Source of the DNA: a virus
Length of the DNA stretch: 26,118 bases
Direction: 5' to 3' (one strand)
Virus record (IMG/VR): IMGVR_UViG_3300019759_000017
Location: 1 to 26,118 of that record
Each line of letters begins with the position of its first letter. The first letter of the stretch is position 1. A model generated the notes under the pieces. The model had not been told where the DNA came from, did not search any database, and was given only the letters and a program-made list of their open reading frames with translations. Shown piece after piece: positions 17,439 through 23,939 of the stretch. Position numbers and translations under genes: made by a program.

Positions 17439-17960
17439 CTACCTCTCGTCGAGGATTGCTTGGAGTTTGGGTTCAGGAGCGAATAGTTCCTCCCACTGAT
17501 CAGGCTTGATAACCTTGTTTTGTGAGTCCTTCGTGCCACCCTTCATAAGGTTAGCATCGTGGACAACTTGAAGGCCGTCGACCATCTGTGATGGAGTAAT
17601 CCCTTGCATGTGCATGTTACCAATCTCAATGTATATAGCATCAAGACTAGAATCAAATGCTGCAACAGGAGCTACTTCCTCATTAGTAGTGCCATCAGTG
17701 TTATCACCAGTAGTTAACTGGACAATAGTACGAGCTAGTAGCTTAGGTGTATTGCCACAGTCGAGTTGATTAGCCAACTTGTCAGATAACGGCAGCTTCT
17801 CGAGTGCTTCCTCTATAACTAAGGCTGCTGCATTGCTAGCACTATAGCTGCCGTGAGGGTTATTCCATACGACGTCGTTAATGCGTGTGATGTCTTCGAA
17901 GAGATTCAGCAGTTGTTTCTTATGAACCACAGTTAAGTACCATGATGCGTAGTTGAGCAA
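17439..17960 (-). CDS. MazG/HisE-like nucleotide pyrophosphohydrolase, about 173 aa
   Basis: All-alpha NTP pyrophosphohydrolases hydrolyse nucleotides to monophosphates using Mg-binding acidic pairs. Here E50-E51-xx-E54 (LVIEEALEKL) provides the first pair, and FDSSLDAIYIEIGNMHMQG, around residues 102-120, the second acidic helix. The tail VVHDANLMKGG...NKVIKPDQWEE matches the usual phage form, in which an Asn-x-x-Lys segment is followed by a K-P-x-x-W/Y element. The start is uncertain: the frame opens at TTG 17960 and overlaps the upstream gene by 41 bases, GTG 17930 is an alternative, and neither has a good ribosome site, so coupling to the 113-aa gene is likely. It fits the dNTP-metabolism context as the last gene of its block. 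Confidence 0.65.
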   Translation of the reverse strand: MLNYASWYLTVVHKKQLLNLFEDITRINDVVWNNPHGSYSASNAAALVIEEALEKLPLSDKLANQLDCGNTPKLLARTIVQLTTGDNTDGTTNEEVAPVAAFDSSLDAIYIEIGNMHMQGITPSQMVDGLQVVHDANLMKGGTKDSQNKVIKPDQWEELFAPEPKLQAILDER

Positions 17961-18261
17961 GCTTCAACATAGTGTCTGCTTGAGACTTAGAGATTGGAGC
18001 TTTTTGCTTAAGTGTGTTGCCGATTACGTCAAGACACTGATTAGCTACTGCTTCAGGCTTCGATAATAGCAGTTGTTCAGGTTCAAGGTTAGGGATATCA
18101 GGGATAGCCTCGTCAAGTTCCTCTACAGTAGTTGGTTCGTTGAATGCTTCTATAGCTTCGTCGAATTCTGACTTTACTTTCGCGGCTTTGGCTTCGTCGA
18201 TAGCTTCATTAAAGCCGTCGATGATACCTTGCCAGATTTCTTCTAGTTCGTTTGTTTTCAT
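17920..18261 (-). CDS. Acidic hypothetical protein, 113 aa
   Basis: The start ATG has TAAGGAAT nine to ten bases upstream. The first ~60 residues are strongly acidic helices with short repeats (DEAKAAKVKSEFDEAIEAF, then VEELDEAIPDIPNLEP). The C-terminal part is a neutral helical domain (KSQADTMLKLAQLRIMVLN). There is no motif, membrane segment or known family that I recognise. It lies between thyX and the MazG-like gene and overlaps the latter by up to 41 bases, so it is co-expressed with nucleotide-metabolism genes. The acidity could suggest a nucleic-acid mimic or a binding partner, but that is speculation. Confidence 0.6.
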   Translation of the reverse strand: MKTNELEEIWQGIIDGFNEAIDEAKAAKVKSEFDEAIEAFNEPTTVEELDEAIPDIPNLEPEQLLLSKPEAVANQCLDVIGNTLKQKAPISKSQADTMLKLAQLRIMVLNCGS

Positions 18262-18293
18262 TTAATTATTCCTTAATGTTTTCATTGCGTGTA

Positions 18294-18986
18294 CTAGTTC
18301 GATGTACTGATACAGTGGTCAAATATGTACTTATACTCTTCGGGTAACGCGCCAAATACACAGTTAGCTAATTGCCTGATTTCCCATAGTGCTGACTTAG
18401 CAGTACGTAGTGCTAGAAAGTTTTGTAGTGATCTAGCATTGATGGTCCAAGCTAGAGATGTCTTGTAGGCCTCAGGCATGGCATATTTAGCTTTATCGTT
18501 AGGTACACCTTCTCGTAGTAAGCTCTGCAAGTTGCATAAAGCCCTGTAAGAGTGCATGTCAACTTCCTGTATACCAGTTCGTACTAAGTACTTATCAGAC
18601 ATTCCGTACTCTAAATCCTCGTCTTTCAGCTCCTTAAGGGTGTACCTAGTTGACTTAACAGATAGGCTGGCTATTCTATGTCGAGCTAGTTCCTGAAGTA
18701 GTGCACGACTTACACCTTCGATAGTAAAGTTACATGTGATATGCTCCAATGTGGATGCATGCTTGTACTTGTTACCGATACGATCGATTAGAGCTAGGTC
18801 ATTGGGTCCGCACTCAATAGCACCTGATGGTACTAATTCATATGAGTCAGACTTACCTTGTGATTGCCAACATTGTCGAATTGCATCACTACATATATGT
18901 AGCGGTGTTATATGTTCTAGATGTACTTGCATTTGAGTTGTTGCCTGGCTGAAATCAGATGGTACGTCTACGTGTGTAGTTGTCAT
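18294..18986 (-). CDS. thyX: Flavin-dependent thymidylate synthase ThyX, 230 aa
   Basis: ThyX makes dTMP from dUMP using FAD, NADPH and methylene-tetrahydrofolate. The signature RHR-x7-S is present as R102-H103-R104 to S112, within RHRIASLSVKSTRY. Supporting features are the upstream STLEHITCNF segment (H82), the dUMP/folate region with AYKTSLAWTINARSLQNFL, and the closing ALRTAKSALWEIR helix. Length is normal for phage ThyX (about 200-250 aa). The first ~20 residues are Thr/Gln-rich and may be disordered. The ATG has AAGGAA seven bases upstream, inside the short gap after phoH. With NrdAB it would supply dTTP for phage replication independently of host ThyA. Confidence 0.95.
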   Translation of the reverse strand: MTTTHVDVPSDFSQATTQMQVHLEHITPLHICSDAIRQCWQSQGKSDSYELVPSGAIECGPNDLALIDRIGNKYKHASTLEHITCNFTIEGVSRALLQELARHRIASLSVKSTRYTLKELKDEDLEYGMSDKYLVRTGIQEVDMHSYRALCNLQSLLREGVPNDKAKYAMPEAYKTSLAWTINARSLQNFLALRTAKSALWEIRQLANCVFGALPEEYKYIFDHCISTSN

Positions 18987-18995
18987 GTGTGTTCC

Positions 18996-20372
18996 TTATT
19001 TGGTGAATGCGGATTCGGCAAACTCAGCCATAGGTGACCTAATAACTCGAGAGAGCTTGATAGCGTAAAGGCTAATAAGGTCCTGAGGTTTGAGGCACTC
19101 GTTGAGTAGTACCGAAAGTCCGTTGTTGTATTTAGTTACGTAAGGTGAGTCGATCTGGTTATTGGAACCAGTTAGGATTAGCTTACAGTCCTTACCAACA
19201 CGGGTTAGCATCTTCTGAAGTGAGGCTTTAGATTGCCCTTGTACTTCGTCGATGATGATGATCTTGTTGGTAAATGTACGACCACGTAGGTTGAGTCCGG
19301 TCATTGCGGTGATATTGTAGTCAGACATTAGCTTGTCGACTTGCTGCTCGATGAATTCCTCGTATTCGAGGCCCTTGAGCTTGGATTGCTTACTGTTCGA
19401 GCGGGCAATGAACTCAAGTGAGTCACGTAATGGTAAGTAGAACCCAGCGAACTTCTCTTCGAGTCCTGGTAAGAAACCGACTTCCTCGATCTGCTCAACG
19501 TCATTAATAGAGGCTCGTATGTACAGAATTCCTTCGAATGGGTTGTTCTGCTTGATTAGCTTCATTGCGTTGGATAGGGCAGTGATTGTCTTACCAGAGC
19601 CGGCTTTACTGTCACAAACTATGATGTCGATAAACGGATCACAGATTGCCTTGGATAGTAAGAGTTGTTCGGAGTTGACTGGAGAGACGTCTTGACGACG
19701 TAACTCAGCTTCGGTTGTCTTGCCAATTACATCAATTAGGCCAGAACGAGAGACAGTAGCTAGCTTGTCATAGCCTAGTTCAGGGCAGTGGAAGCGGTAG
19801 TTAAAGTTCTCAGGTTGATGGTCAGGGTTGACTTCGTGGATTGGCGTGTTGTGCAGTGATGAGAAGATGTCGGAAGGTATATCCAGCTCCTTCAGGAACT
19901 CATAGGATGTCTTCTCAGTGATCTTCAAGTCAATTGCATTAAGACCTAATGAAAGAGCTGTAATGCGGCACATAACGTCGTTAGACATATAGGTTACTGA
20001 CTCGTAGTACTTGTTGTACTCCAGAGCTACATCGATGATCTTGCGGTCATTTAGAGTGCTAGGGTCAACAGAAGTAGTGTCGAATGAGTAGCTAGAAGCA
20101 GAAGTAATGTGGACATGAGTACCATCCTCCAGGATTACTGGAGTGATAACTAGGTTGTCTTGCTTGAAGACTTCCATGATGGTACCACGAGCTATTAGAC
20201 GACCAAATGAACGTGCCTGATAGCCAAGTTCACCGGGTACTGACTTCTTAGAGTCGAGTTCGTTGATTACGGTTTCAGGTAGAACGATAGTGGTTTCGTC
20301 GTTAGCTAGAATGGTGAGGTTGTTAGCATCCAAAAGGAGGATATTAGTATCCAAAATAAGGTACTTATTCAT
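18996..20372 (-). CDS. phoH: PIN domain-PhoH-type ATPase, 458 aa
   Basis: This is a PIN nuclease-like domain joined to a PhoH NTPase domain, the PhoH2 type, thought to be RNA helicases with ribonuclease activity. PIN acidic residues are visible at D8 (LILDTN), E38 (VINELD), D109/D114 (NDRKIIDVA) and D132. The ATPase has Walker A SKAGSGKT (K261) and Walker B IIIIDE (D374-E375), followed by KLILTGSNNQID, a sensor-like strand. Length is normal for the family. The start lies in the last codons of the upstream GIY-YIG gene, with AAAGGA seven bases before ATG. It is preceded in the same operon by a separate stub of a former phoH start (20980-21078), so the 5' end seems to have been rebuilt after endonuclease insertion. 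Confidence 0.92.
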   Translation of the reverse strand: MNKYLILDTNILLLDANNLTILANDETTIVLPETVINELDSKKSVPGELGYQARSFGRLIARGTIMEVFKQDNLVITPVILEDGTHVHITSASSYSFDTTSVDPSTLNDRKIIDVALEYNKYYESVTYMSNDVMCRITALSLGLNAIDLKITEKTSYEFLKELDIPSDIFSSLHNTPIHEVNPDHQPENFNYRFHCPELGYDKLATVSRSGLIDVIGKTTEAELRRQDVSPVNSEQLLLSKAICDPFIDIIVCDSKAGSGKTITALSNAMKLIKQNNPFEGILYIRASINDVEQIEEVGFLPGLEEKFAGFYLPLRDSLEFIARSNSKQSKLKGLEYEEFIEQQVDKLMSDYNITAMTGLNLRGRTFTNKIIIIDEVQGQSKASLQKMLTRVGKDCKLILTGSNNQIDSPYVTKYNNGLSVLLNECLKPQDLISLYAIKLSRVIRSPMAEFAESAFTK

Positions 20373-20979
20373 AAAGATCCTTTATAAGACCACCGATACA
20401 GCCTTTTAGTACACCTTTCTTGGCAGGGATGCCTGAGGAGTCTCTAACTCGGTACATTAAATTACCATAACTAAGGCCATTCTGTTTGGCGTATTCTTTT
20501 ATAGTGATATCATAAAACTCTGTAATTACTCCATCAGGAGAGGTTAGAAACCATGGGCTGAACTTATGACTTTTCGTCCCGCACTGAGCATCACTCATCT
20601 TTGCTTTAGCTTCTTCAGTAAATGTACGGCCTTTTTGGGCTTTGCTCATATTCTTTCGTGTTGCAGCGGAAGCTTTCCACCCTTTGTTAGTTTCGCCGCC
20701 TTCAGTAAGGTTGTACCCATCAGTATACGATGCTTCCATGGCTATACAGTTTATCTCTAAATCAGAGAGTAATTCAACAGGTACATTCTCCACTAGAGTG
20801 TCCCATTCAAAGTTTTCTTCACCGTACTTATTGATAGCACGATGAAAGTACATCGATGTCTTGTTACATCTAGCGTCACTTAAGTGTCCGTTTTTACGTT
20901 CACGTAAAGACCCAGTAGTCTTTCCTACATACGTTTTACCGTTTTTTACGTTAGTTGCTTTATATATTAATCCTGTCAT
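20365..20979 (-). CDS. GIY-YIG homing endonuclease with NUMOD3-type repeats, 204 aa
   Basis: The catalytic GIY-YIG domain starts at the chosen ATG: TGLIYKATN and KTYVGKT are the two signature strands, RERKNGHL holds the catalytic Arg, and the late Glu and Asn lie in LEINCIAMEASYTDGYNLTEGG. Two NUMOD3-like DNA-binding repeats follow (RKNMSKAQKGRTF and EEAKAKMSDAQCGT), then a C-terminal helical DNA-binding part. The frame is open a further 33 codons upstream to ATG 21078. I prefer ATG 20979 because AGGAG (20987-20991) stands seven bases before it and the domain begins exactly there; the upstream codons look like a phoH remnant. A fused 237-aa product is also possible. The gene overlaps phoH by 8 bases. 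It is probably a selfish element. Confidence 0.9.
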   Translation of the reverse strand: MTGLIYKATNVKNGKTYVGKTTGSLRERKNGHLSDARCNKTSMYFHRAINKYGEENFEWDTLVENVPVELLSDLEINCIAMEASYTDGYNLTEGGETNKGWKASAATRKNMSKAQKGRTFTEEAKAKMSDAQCGTKSHKFSPWFLTSPDGVITEFYDITIKEYAKQNGLSYGNLMYRVRDSSGIPAKKGVLKGCIGGLIKDLYE

Positions 20980-21078
20980 AACTTTACTCCTGTTATCAAG
21001 AAGTATACTGTATTTAAGCTTATATACACCTTTGTTGGTATCTAATACTAGGTATTTAGCTGTTTCTAGAGATTTCAT
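20980..21078 (-). pseudogene. Relic of the original phoH start, now in frame with the endonuclease
   Basis: Codons 8-15 of this 33-codon leader read KYLVLDTN, matching codons 3-10 of the intact phoH, KYLILDTN (20343-20366). At the DNA level 17 of 24 bases agree, and most differences are in third codon positions. The stub keeps the ATGA overlap with the NADAR gene and an AAGGGA ribosome site, as a real gene start would. After DTN the reading frame turns into unrelated sequence (KGVYKLKYS) before the endonuclease ATG. This is what remains if an endonuclease gene entered codon ~15 of phoH and a second, recoded 5' end was supplied downstream. Confidence 0.7.
20987..20991 (-). promoter_or_regulatory. 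Ribosome binding site deciding the endonuclease start
   Basis: AGGAG on the minus strand, seven bases before ATG 20979. It supports an independent start for the GIY-YIG protein rather than only the 237-codon fused reading frame. Confidence 0.7.
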
Positions 21079-21524
21079 AGTAGTCCCTTATAGTAGTTTC
21101 TTACTTCCATAAGAAGCGATCCTAAGTGATTACTACCCTTACCTTGGTAAGTTCCCCAGAACGTGTCATTCCAGTCGTTACGTTCTTCTAAGTACTCGTC
21201 ACCAGTGTCAAGAAGTTGTTTAACAAGTGACGTGTTTTGTGCAAATTTTGCCATAACACCTACTCTCATAACTCCTAATTTTATGTCATCCCAATCAGGT
21301 CTTATTTTATCTTTATTCTTATTAGCGATAGTTTTAGAGTTTAGTGGGGTACATTCCTGCAGTTCTGTAACAAGTTTATCACATACAGTAGCGAACTTCA
21401 TAGACATATAGTAGTTCTCTGGGCTAGGGTATGAAATGCCGTCTATGACTACTGTTACAGGAAACATATTAGATAGAAATCGCTTATCGTCTTTAAACTC
21501 GACGTTATCCCAATTTATACTCAT
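21075..21524 (-). CDS. NADAR (YbiA/DUF1768) family N-glycosidase-type protein, 149 aa
   Basis: NADAR proteins cleave N-glycosidic bonds of ADP-ribose-type substrates; members include YbiA/RibX and enzymes that remove ADP-ribose from guanine in DNA. Seen here are the FLSNMF motif (16-21), DGISYPSPENYYMSMKF with the conserved Glu E36, the helix MRVGVMAKFAQN, LLDTGDEYLEE, and the C-terminal signature DTFWGTYQGKGSNHLGSLLM with W123, G124 and N132. Length is typical of phage and bacterial single-domain members (150-180 aa). The ATG has AAGGAG seven bases upstream. It overlaps the next frame by ATGA, originally the phoH start. Counter-defence against ADP-ribosylating toxins (DarT-like) or NAD-linked host systems is a reasonable inference; a role in nucleotide salvage is possible. 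Confidence 0.88.
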   Translation of the reverse strand: MSINWDNVEFKDDKRFLSNMFPVTVVIDGISYPSPENYYMSMKFATVCDKLVTELQECTPLNSKTIANKNKDKIRPDWDDIKLGVMRVGVMAKFAQNTSLVKQLLDTGDEYLEERNDWNDTFWGTYQGKGSNHLGSLLMEVRNYYKGLL

Positions 21525-21545
21525 TACAAGCTCCTTGTAAAAATT

Positions 21546-22118
21546 TTAGATATTTGTTCTGTTGTTCCATCTTTCAAGTACCTCTCGGCTATTTAGCCAA
21601 ATATCGTGGTCATCTATGACATCAGAAATCTCTTCTTCAGACAGGAAGCCTTTGTAATAGTCTCTGAATGATTCGTTGATTTCGTTGTTAACAAAATCCA
21701 TTTGGTCCTTAGCTTCTTTACCTTTACCTGCAACACCACCACTGTAGTTGTGTATAAGGAATTCAGTATAAGGAGCTACTTCGATAGTATCACAAGCCAT
21801 AGTAAGCACTGTAGCAGCTGATGCAACTGTACCAGACAGTACACCATGGATAGTTGCTTTACACTTCTTCATAGCTGTATAGAGCATGTTAGCTGCTGAT
21901 AAGTAGCCTCCAGGGTTGTTAATATGTACAGTGATGCTGTCACCTACTTGAGCAGATATTAGCTTGAAGTATACTTCGTTGTAAGTAGATGGAGACTCGA
22001 TAGCATCTGTTAAGAAGATATGTACTTGTCTTCCATCTGGCGTTTGTACTACAGGACAGTAGTTGTCCCATACACTAGTTTTGTCTTTTGGTAACTCTAT
22101 TTCAAATAGTTGTTCCAT
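21546..22118 (-). CDS. ClpP-like serine protease, 190 aa
   Basis: ClpP/crotonase-fold serine protease. The strand INNPGG (66-71) corresponds to the INSPGG oxyanion region. The nucleophile lies in SGTVASAAT (S100), and the His in FLIHNYSGG (H123). The third residue is probably D172 in HDIWLNSREVLE. The ~20 residues before the fold (PKDKTSVWDNY) and the missing second handle helix differ from bacterial ClpP, but length is close to normal (about 195 aa). The ATG overlaps the previous stop (TAATG), with AAAGGA just upstream. It sits among metabolism genes rather than the head genes, so it may act on host or phage regulatory proteins, or with host ClpX/ClpA, instead of serving as a prohead protease. 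That distinction is inference. Confidence 0.88.
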   Translation of the reverse strand: MEQLFEIELPKDKTSVWDNYCPVVQTPDGRQVHIFLTDAIESPSTYNEVYFKLISAQVGDSITVHINNPGGYLSAANMLYTAMKKCKATIHGVLSGTVASAATVLTMACDTIEVAPYTEFLIHNYSGGVAGKGKEAKDQMDFVNNEINESFRDYYKGFLSEEEISDVIDDHDIWLNSREVLERWNNRTNI

Positions 22119-22414
22119 TAATTTCCTTTGAGTTGTTTAAGTAGTTTATTTATTGCCGTTACTTCGTACTTACTATTAAGTACTATGTGAGTCTTATAAT
22201 AGTCTTCATCACAACACTCACTAGAAGGATTTACTGTTGTAGCTACTACAGAGTACCCACCTAAGTAAGCTTCTACAGCAGTGAGTGTGGAGTTCCCTGT
22301 ACCACGAAGACCTCTAATAGGCATGTTATGCTGTTTTGATAATCCCAAACACTTAAATACATACTTTACTAATGGTTTTGGGTACTTATCTTTTAGATAC
22401 ACATACATTGTCAT
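22118..22414 (-). CDS. Hypothetical protein, 98 aa
   Basis: The ATG stands directly after the stop of the upstream gene, with AAGGGA as ribosome site inside that gene's last codons. The first half is basic and aromatic (YVYLKDKYPKPLVKYVFKCL). The middle has RGLRGTGNSTLTAVEAYLGG, which has a superficial P-loop look (GTGNST) but lacks the lysine. The C-terminal helix is EVTAINKLLKQLKGN. Three cysteines lie at ~23 and ~67-68. I do not recognise a family. Tight coupling on both sides makes it a real gene of the nrd-clpP operon. Confidence 0.6.
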   Translation of the reverse strand: MTMYVYLKDKYPKPLVKYVFKCLGLSKQHNMPIRGLRGTGNSTLTAVEAYLGGYSVVATTVNPSSECCDEDYYKTHIVLNSKYEVTAINKLLKQLKGN

Positions 22415-22915
22415 TTAGTTCCCTTTAATTCTATCTAATTCGCGTTGGGCGAAGTAGATGATTTTATTTAGCTCACGTTCGTAGCTAGTAGCATCATGAC
22501 GTCCTTGGTTGAAACAGAATGCTACTTTGAAGATGTTGCCTTGAGAGTAGTTCATGACTCTGTCTTCGATTACATCCTGAGCCATAGACCAAGAGTCATT
22601 GATTCGATAGTAGTCCGTTGAGCCACCATTGTTGTCAGATGAATCCTGTTCGACTATACCAAGAGCTTCCAGGACATCCTCATGAGTAGTAGGGACTTCG
22701 AATTGCTCCGATATTGACTGAGCAGCTGTTAGTGCTTCATCAGATATTACATAATCAGGAGTGATAAAAGGCTCGTCGTCTACTTGGATTCGTCTGCTAG
22801 ATGAACCTACTTGGCTCATGATTCGAGCTTTGTCGGCGTTACATGCAGGACAGTCGTCCACTTCACAGCAGCCACAAGTGTGGGCTGGTTGTTGTGCGTC
22901 TATATGATTACCCAT
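22415..22915 (-). CDS. DUF3310 (SaV-like) domain protein with Cys-rich N-terminus, 166 aa
   Basis: The C-terminal ~65 residues follow the DUF3310 pattern: a Tyr start, a helix with WSMAQDVIEDRVM, the core GNIFKVAFCFNQGRHD, then ERELNKIIYFAQREL. This domain is common in phages beside nucleotide-metabolism genes; its function is not established. N-terminal residues 14-25 contain CGCCEVDDCPAC, five cysteines that could bind zinc, and the linker is acidic. The frame is open to 22948, but I choose ATG 22915: it has GGAGGA six bases upstream, lies right after the nrdB stop (TAG-T-ATG), and avoids a 32-base overlap. It is therefore translationally coupled to nrdB. Confidence 0.75.
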   Translation of the reverse strand: MGNHIDAQQPAHTCGCCEVDDCPACNADKARIMSQVGSSSRRIQVDDEPFITPDYVISDEALTAAQSISEQFEVPTTHEDVLEALGIVEQDSSDNNGGSTDYYRINDSWSMAQDVIEDRVMNYSQGNIFKVAFCFNQGRHDATSYERELNKIIYFAQRELDRIKGN

Positions 22916-22916
22916 A

Positions 22917-23939
22917 CTAGTTCCTCCATGCGTCGTAAGAAATGTCACCCCAGTTACCTTGGACTTCCTTCGAGTACTCAGTTACAGTACCGGAGAAGAA
23001 GTCAGTATGAATCATACCAACTGCGTCGTCCATGTAAGGTAGAGGGTTAACAGTTACGTTGTAGTTAGGCTTCATACCTAGTTCCTTAAGGGCGTTATCT
23101 GCAGAGTATTCCACATAGCGCTTAAGTGATTCGTTAGACATGTGGGGTGGGCGTAGGTAGTCAATTAGAGCGAACTCATAGGAAACTACTTCACGGATAC
23201 CTTCGTAAATATCGAACTTGAGAGCGTCGTCCCAGATGTCCTGGTTCTCAGCGATGAAATCACGGAAAAGATGAGAGTTACCTACACAGTGCATAGTTTC
23301 CTCTTTAAGGGAAAACTCGACAATCTGACATAAGCCAGGGTACTTACCTTCGAATTGGTACTTCAGAAGTGCTGCGAATTGTGCTAATAGGGAGATGCCT
23401 TCGGTACCACCTGCATAGACGGCTAGCATACGAGCTACTGATCTGCGGAATTCCTTGTCAACTTCAGCGTCACTAAGGCCGACTTTCTTGTAGTCCTCAT
23501 ACTTGCGAACCTTGGCTTTGTCAAGGTACTCAGTCTTAGATGACATAACAGGTATATCAAGGAAGTCAGAATAGATTGAGCTAGGTAGACCAAGTGTCTC
23601 AGTGAATAGGGAGTAGTTCTCGATGTGAGTATACTCGCGAGCATTGAAGTTAGAAAGCATAGCTTGTACTTCGACAGGCTTGAAGATTCGTAACATAGTG
23701 TCGTAACCAGCGCCTACCAATACTTCGTTCTGAGTAAATGTCTTCATCACGTTTGTAATGTAAGTTTTCTCTTCGTCGGAAGCTTTTTGGAAGTCCTGTA
23801 CGTCTTTAGTTAGGTTGATCTCCTCTGCGGTCCAATGCATACGGTCATGCTGCTTGTAGTACTCCCAGAAGTGTGGGTACTTGAAGCCTGAGTTAGGCTT
23901 GAAGGTTAACATTCCGTTTTGCTTAATTAAATTGCTCAT
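22917..23939 (-). CDS. nrdB: Class I ribonucleotide reductase beta subunit NrdB, 340 aa
   Basis: This is the radical-generating subunit that works with NrdA to make dNDPs. Metal ligands by alignment to E. coli NrdB: E72 (FTQNEV, the D84 position), E102 and H105 (REYTHIENY), E180 (GGTEG), E214 and H217 (KEETMH). The spacing E180-E214 is 34 residues, as in E. coli. The radical tyrosine is Y109, four residues after H105. The C-terminal GNWGDISYDAW could be the alpha-binding tail. The frame opens at 23957, but ATG 23939 is preferred because it overlaps the nrdA stop (TAATG) and has AGGAT about eight bases upstream. Length is close to that of other phage and bacterial NrdB. It is translationally coupled to nrdA. 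Confidence 0.95.
   Translation of the reverse strand: MSNLIKQNGMLTFKPNSGFKYPHFWEYYKQHDRMHWTAEEINLTKDVQDFQKASDEEKTYITNVMKTFTQNEVLVGAGYDTMLRIFKPVEVQAMLSNFNAREYTHIENYSLFTETLGLPSSIYSDFLDIPVMSSKTEYLDKAKVRKYEDYKKVGLSDAEVDKEFRRSVARMLAVYAGGTEGISLLAQFAALLKYQFEGKYPGLCQIVEFSLKEETMHCVGNSHLFRDFIAENQDIWDDALKFDIYEGIREVVSYEFALIDYLRPPHMSNESLKRYVEYSADNALKELGMKPNYNVTVNPLPYMDDAVGMIHTDFFSGTVTEYSKEVQGNWGDISYDAWRN
22922..22927 (-). promoter_or_regulatory. Ribosome binding site inside nrdB 3' end
   Basis: GGAGGA encodes the last residues of NrdB (Trp-Arg-Asn) and stands six bases before ATG 22915. It decides the DUF3310 protein start and is the closest match to a full Shine-Dalgarno sequence that I found in this block. 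Confidence 0.7.

Noticed and set aside
20365-21078. Group I intron or intein interrupting phoH
   Set aside because: phoH downstream is complete with its own start and ribosome site, and there are no intein splicing motifs or intron core visible; a free-standing endonuclease with a duplicated 5' end fits better.
22118-22414. P-loop NTPase in the 98-aa protein (GTGNST)
   Set aside because: The Walker A lysine is missing and the protein is too short for a P-loop domain.
22916-22948. Upstream start for the DUF3310 protein (177 aa)
   Set aside because: It would overlap nrdB by 32 bases; the internal ATG 22915 has a near-perfect GGAGGA at ideal spacing.
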